Shown one piece after another: positions 40,568 through 42,680 of a stretch of 42,680 nucleotides of DNA. Location: the NCBI GenBank assembly GCA_005877565.1, contig VBOK01000081.1, forward strand, positions 9,366 to 52,045, written 5' to 3'. This stretch comes from Nitrospirota bacterium. Lineage in GTDB: Bacteria > Nitrospirota > Nitrospiria > Nitrospirales > NS-4. Position 1 is the stretch's first letter. The number at the start of each line of letters is the position of its first letter. The position numbers were made by a program, and so were the translations under genes. The notes under the pieces are model-generated. The model had not been told where the DNA came from. It ran no database searches and saw only the letters and a program-made list of their open reading frames with translations.

Positions 40568-42589
40568 ATGCCGCGGGACATCCCTCTCGGCAACGGCAAA
40601 CTCCTCATCACCTTCGACCGCTACTATCGAATCCGCGACATCTATTTCCCCCACGTCGGCAAGGAGAACCAGACGGTCGGCCATGCCTGGCGCTTTGGCG
40701 TGTGGGTGGACGGGCAACTCTCCTGGTTGGGGCCCGACTGGCAGATCTCCCTCAAGTACCAGGAGGGGACGATGGTCTCGCAGGTCGAGGCCCATCATCC
40801 CGGCTTGCAGGTCCGGCTCGTCTGCTCGGATGCCGTGGACTTCTATGAGCCGGTCTACGTCCGGAAGATCATCGTGCGGAACCTGGCCGATCGGGAGCGC
40901 GACATCCGCCTGTTCCTCCACCAGGACTTCCATCTCTACGAATCCGACGTCGGCGACACGGCGGCCTACGAGCCCAAGCACAGGACCGTCACCCACTACA
41001 AGATGCGGCGGTATTTCCTGACGAACTACATGGCGAACGGGACGATCGGCGTCCAGAACTTCGCCACCGGCCGCAAGGAGGTGGCAGGAGCGGAAGGAAC
41101 CTGGCGGGATGCCGAGGACGGCCGTCTGGAAGCCGGCCCGATCACGCAAGGCTCGGTGGACTCCACGCTGGGCATCTTCCTCAAGGTGCCGGCGCAGGGG
41201 TCGCAGGAGGCCTGGTACTGGATCGTCGCGGGGGAGGACTGGTTCAACGTCAACAACCTGAACAAGCGGGTTGAGGAGCGACTGCCGGAGTATTATCTCC
41301 AGCGGACGGAGAAGTACTGGCGCTACTGGCTCAACCAGGACTGCATCAACTTCGGCGATCTCTCGCGCAAGGTCATGGACCTCTATTACCGGAGCCTGCT
41401 GGTCATCCGGACCCAGGTGGACGAGAGCGGCGCGATCATTGCGGCGAACGACTCGGACATCACGACCGCGGCGCGGGACACCTATTCGTACCTCTGGCCG
41501 CGGGACGGCGCGCTGGTCGCGCACGCGCTGGACGTCGCGGGCTACCCGCAGCTCACCCGGCGGTTCTTCCGCCTCTCCTCGCAGTTGCTGGCACCGGAGG
41601 GCTATTTCCTCCACAAGTACAACCCGGACGGGACGCTGGCGTCCTCGTGGCTCCCCTGGGTCAAGGACGGCGAGCCCCAACTGCCGATCCAGGAAGACGA
41701 GACGGCGCTCGTGATCTGGGCCCTGTGGCATCACTTCGAGCGCTACCGGGACGTCGAGTTCATCACGCCGCTCTATGCGCCGCTGGTCAAGCGGGCCGCC
41801 AACTGGATGGCCGCCTACCGGGACTCGGTCACCGGCCTGCCGCGTGCCTCGTACGATCTGTGGGAAGAGCGCCACGGGGTGATGGCCTTCACCTGCGCGG
41901 CGGTCTACGCCGGCCTGATGGCCGCGTCGAACTTCACCGAGGGGTTTGGCCAGGCCGGCCTGACCGGCACCTACCGCCGCGCCGCGGCCGAAGTGAAGGC
42001 GGGGATGGACCGCTATTTGTACCGCCAGGAGCTTAACCGCTTCGCCCGCATGGTCACCTTCAAGAAGGACGGGACGCTGGAGAACGTGGATCCGACGATC
42101 GACGCGAGTCTGTACGCGGTCGGCTACTTCGGGATCTACGATCCCGCGGATGAGCGGGTGACGCGGACCATGCAGGCCATCCGCGACCGGCTGTGGTGCA
42201 AGACGTCGGTGGGCGGGATCGCGCGCTACGAGAACGACTACTATCACCAGGTCAGCCAGGACCTCGCCAACGTGCCCGGCAACCCCTGGTTCGTCTGCAC
42301 GCTGTGGGTCGCCCAATGGCTGATCAAGAAGGCGACGACCGTGGACCAGCTCAAGGAGGCGGTGCCGCTGCTGGAGTGGGTGGCCGATCGGGCGCTGGCC
42401 TCCGGCGTCCTGGCCGAGCAGGTCCATCCCCACACGAACGAGCCGCTGTCCGTGTCGCCGCTCACGTGGTCGCACGCCACGTACGTCCAGACCGTCCTGG
42501 ACTATCTGGAGAAGCGCGGATCGCTGGATCTCTGCCCCACCTGCCACAACCCCCTCCGCCCCTTCCGGACACGGAAGATGAACCAGTAG
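40568..42589 (+). CDS. Glycoside hydrolase family 15 protein (glucoamylase-like)
   Basis: A 673-residue cytoplasmic enzyme (no signal peptide) predicted to release glucose from alpha-glucans or trehalose-like sugars. The N-terminal beta-sandwich (residues 1-270, PLGNGKLLITFDRYYRIRDIYFP) is typical of bacterial and archaeal glucoamylases. The (alpha/alpha)6 barrel holds YLWPRDGALVAHALD, the acid region YDLWEERHGV (Glu433/Glu434) and the base in LAEQVHPHTNEPLSVSPLTWSH (Glu617; motif given by LAEQVHPHTNEP). A C-terminal CPTCHNP knuckle (two Cys) is an unusual tail. ATG at 40568 starts 4 nt after the dehydrogenase stop with only AGG in front, suggesting coupling. A REP-like palindrome begins two bases after the stop. 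Likely role: glycogen or trehalose turnover. Confidence 0.87.
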   Translation: MPRDIPLGNGKLLITFDRYYRIRDIYFPHVGKENQTVGHAWRFGVWVDGQLSWLGPDWQISLKYQEGTMVSQVEAHHPGLQVRLVCSDAVDFYEPVYVRKIIVRNLADRERDIRLFLHQDFHLYESDVGDTAAYEPKHRTVTHYKMRRYFLTNYMANGTIGVQNFATGRKEVAGAEGTWRDAEDGRLEAGPITQGSVDSTLGIFLKVPAQGSQEAWYWIVAGEDWFNVNNLNKRVEERLPEYYLQRTEKYWRYWLNQDCINFGDLSRKVMDLYYRSLLVIRTQVDESGAIIAANDSDITTAARDTYSYLWPRDGALVAHALDVAGYPQLTRRFFRLSSQLLAPEGYFLHKYNPDGTLASSWLPWVKDGEPQLPIQEDETALVIWALWHHFERYRDVEFITPLYAPLVKRAANWMAAYRDSVTGLPRASYDLWEERHGVMAFTCAAVYAGLMAASNFTEGFGQAGLTGTYRRAAAEVKAGMDRYLYRQELNRFARMVTFKKDGTLENVDPTIDASLYAVGYFGIYDPADERVTRTMQAIRDRLWCKTSVGGIARYENDYYHQVSQDLANVPGNPWFVCTLWVAQWLIKKATTVDQLKEAVPLLEWVADRALASGVLAEQVHPHTNEPLSVSPLTWSHATYVQTVLDYLEKRGSLDLCPTCHNPLRPFRTRKMNQ

Positions 42590-42590
42590 G

Positions 42591-42614
42591 AGGGGCACGG
42601 CATGCCGTGCCCCT
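42591..42614. repeat. REP-like perfect palindrome after the GH15 stop codon
   Basis: A 24-bp perfect palindrome, AGGGGCACGGCA followed by its reverse complement, beginning one base after the TAG stop (42587-42589). It shares AGGGGCACGGC with the palindrome at 36837-36864. No T-run follows, so it is not a standard intrinsic terminator. Confidence 0.7.
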
Positions 42615-42619
42615 ACATC

Positions 42620-42648
42620 TTGATGGCCGCAACGGCGGGTGTTAGGAT
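42620..42648 (+). promoter_or_regulatory. Predicted promoter for a gene beyond the right edge
   Basis: TTGATG (42620-42625), a 17-bp spacer and TAGGAT (42643-42648). No start codon with a convincing frame is visible in the remaining 32 bases. Confidence 0.35.
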
Positions 42649-42680
42649 GTGGAAACGGGAGGGGCGCCAGTAGGCTGGGC

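Noticed and set aside
40556..42598. A 680-codon open frame antisense to the GH15 gene, and similar long antisense frames over lysS, clpC and lolC
   Set aside because: They mirror genuine genes with clear domains. High GC at third positions keeps opposite frames open, and their translations are Arg/Gly/Pro/His-rich without motifs.

Overview
The window is a GC-rich chromosomal segment of a Gram-negative bacterium. An LPS gene (lpxD), lipoprotein sorting genes (lolC, lolD, lnt), frequent GTG/TTG starts and a mostly housekeeping gene set support this. Gene content and order (coaBC/rpoZ/gmk/yicC, a TPR gene, aroQ/efp/accB/accC, trpFBA, lolCD/lysS/prfB/lnt, a GH15 hydrolase) recall Nitrospirota (Nitrospira-like). 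That placement is inference from memory, not a search. I found no tRNA, rRNA, CRISPR array, prophage or transposase gene.

Layout. 1-850: the end of a Gfo/Idh/MocA oxidoreductase and a small zinc-ribbon protein. 850-4282 (minus): a CHASE2 adenylate cyclase, an SH3 protein and an M48 metalloprotease. 4360-8591 (plus): citrate synthase, class II fumarase and a ferredoxin-NADP reductase-like flavoprotein. 8588-9442 (minus): NAD kinase. 9769-23409 (plus): clpC, tsaD, hflX, nth, yicC, gmk, rpoZ, coaBC, a TPR gene, aroQ, efp, accB, accC and thiE, many overlapping by 1-11 nt. 23472-26730 (minus): a metallo-beta-lactamase-fold protein, lpxD, a PilZ protein and a small exported or membrane protein. 27060-29738 (plus): trpF, trpB, trpA. 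29790-32150: an accessory patch with a shortened Crp/Fnr regulator, two small proteins and a secreted protein. 32204-39431 (minus): lnt, prfB, lysS, lolC, lolD and a DGQHR (DndB-like) protein. 39598-42589 (plus): a D-2-hydroxyacid dehydrogenase and a GH15 glucoamylase-like enzyme.

Main unexpected observations. (1) prfB keeps the classical CUUUGAC programmed frameshift but has lost about 107 nt, including the GGQ region; the Crp regulator and the CHASE2 domain also appear to lack 40-50 codons. This could be real microdeletion or an assembly fault. (2) Two copies of an inverted-repeat element, probably bounded by TA, end in the -10-like hexamers of nadK and trpF. (3) Four palindromes each overlap or abut a stop codon. 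(4) hflX seems to start at AUU behind a strong Shine-Dalgarno. (5) Several promoters put the start codon at the predicted transcription start, suggesting leaderless mRNAs. (6) A self-palindromic -35 box appears shared by divergent gltA and cyclase promoters.

All promoter calls are by eye (-35/-10 match and 17-18 bp spacing), and all deletion sizes are estimated from remembered family alignments.
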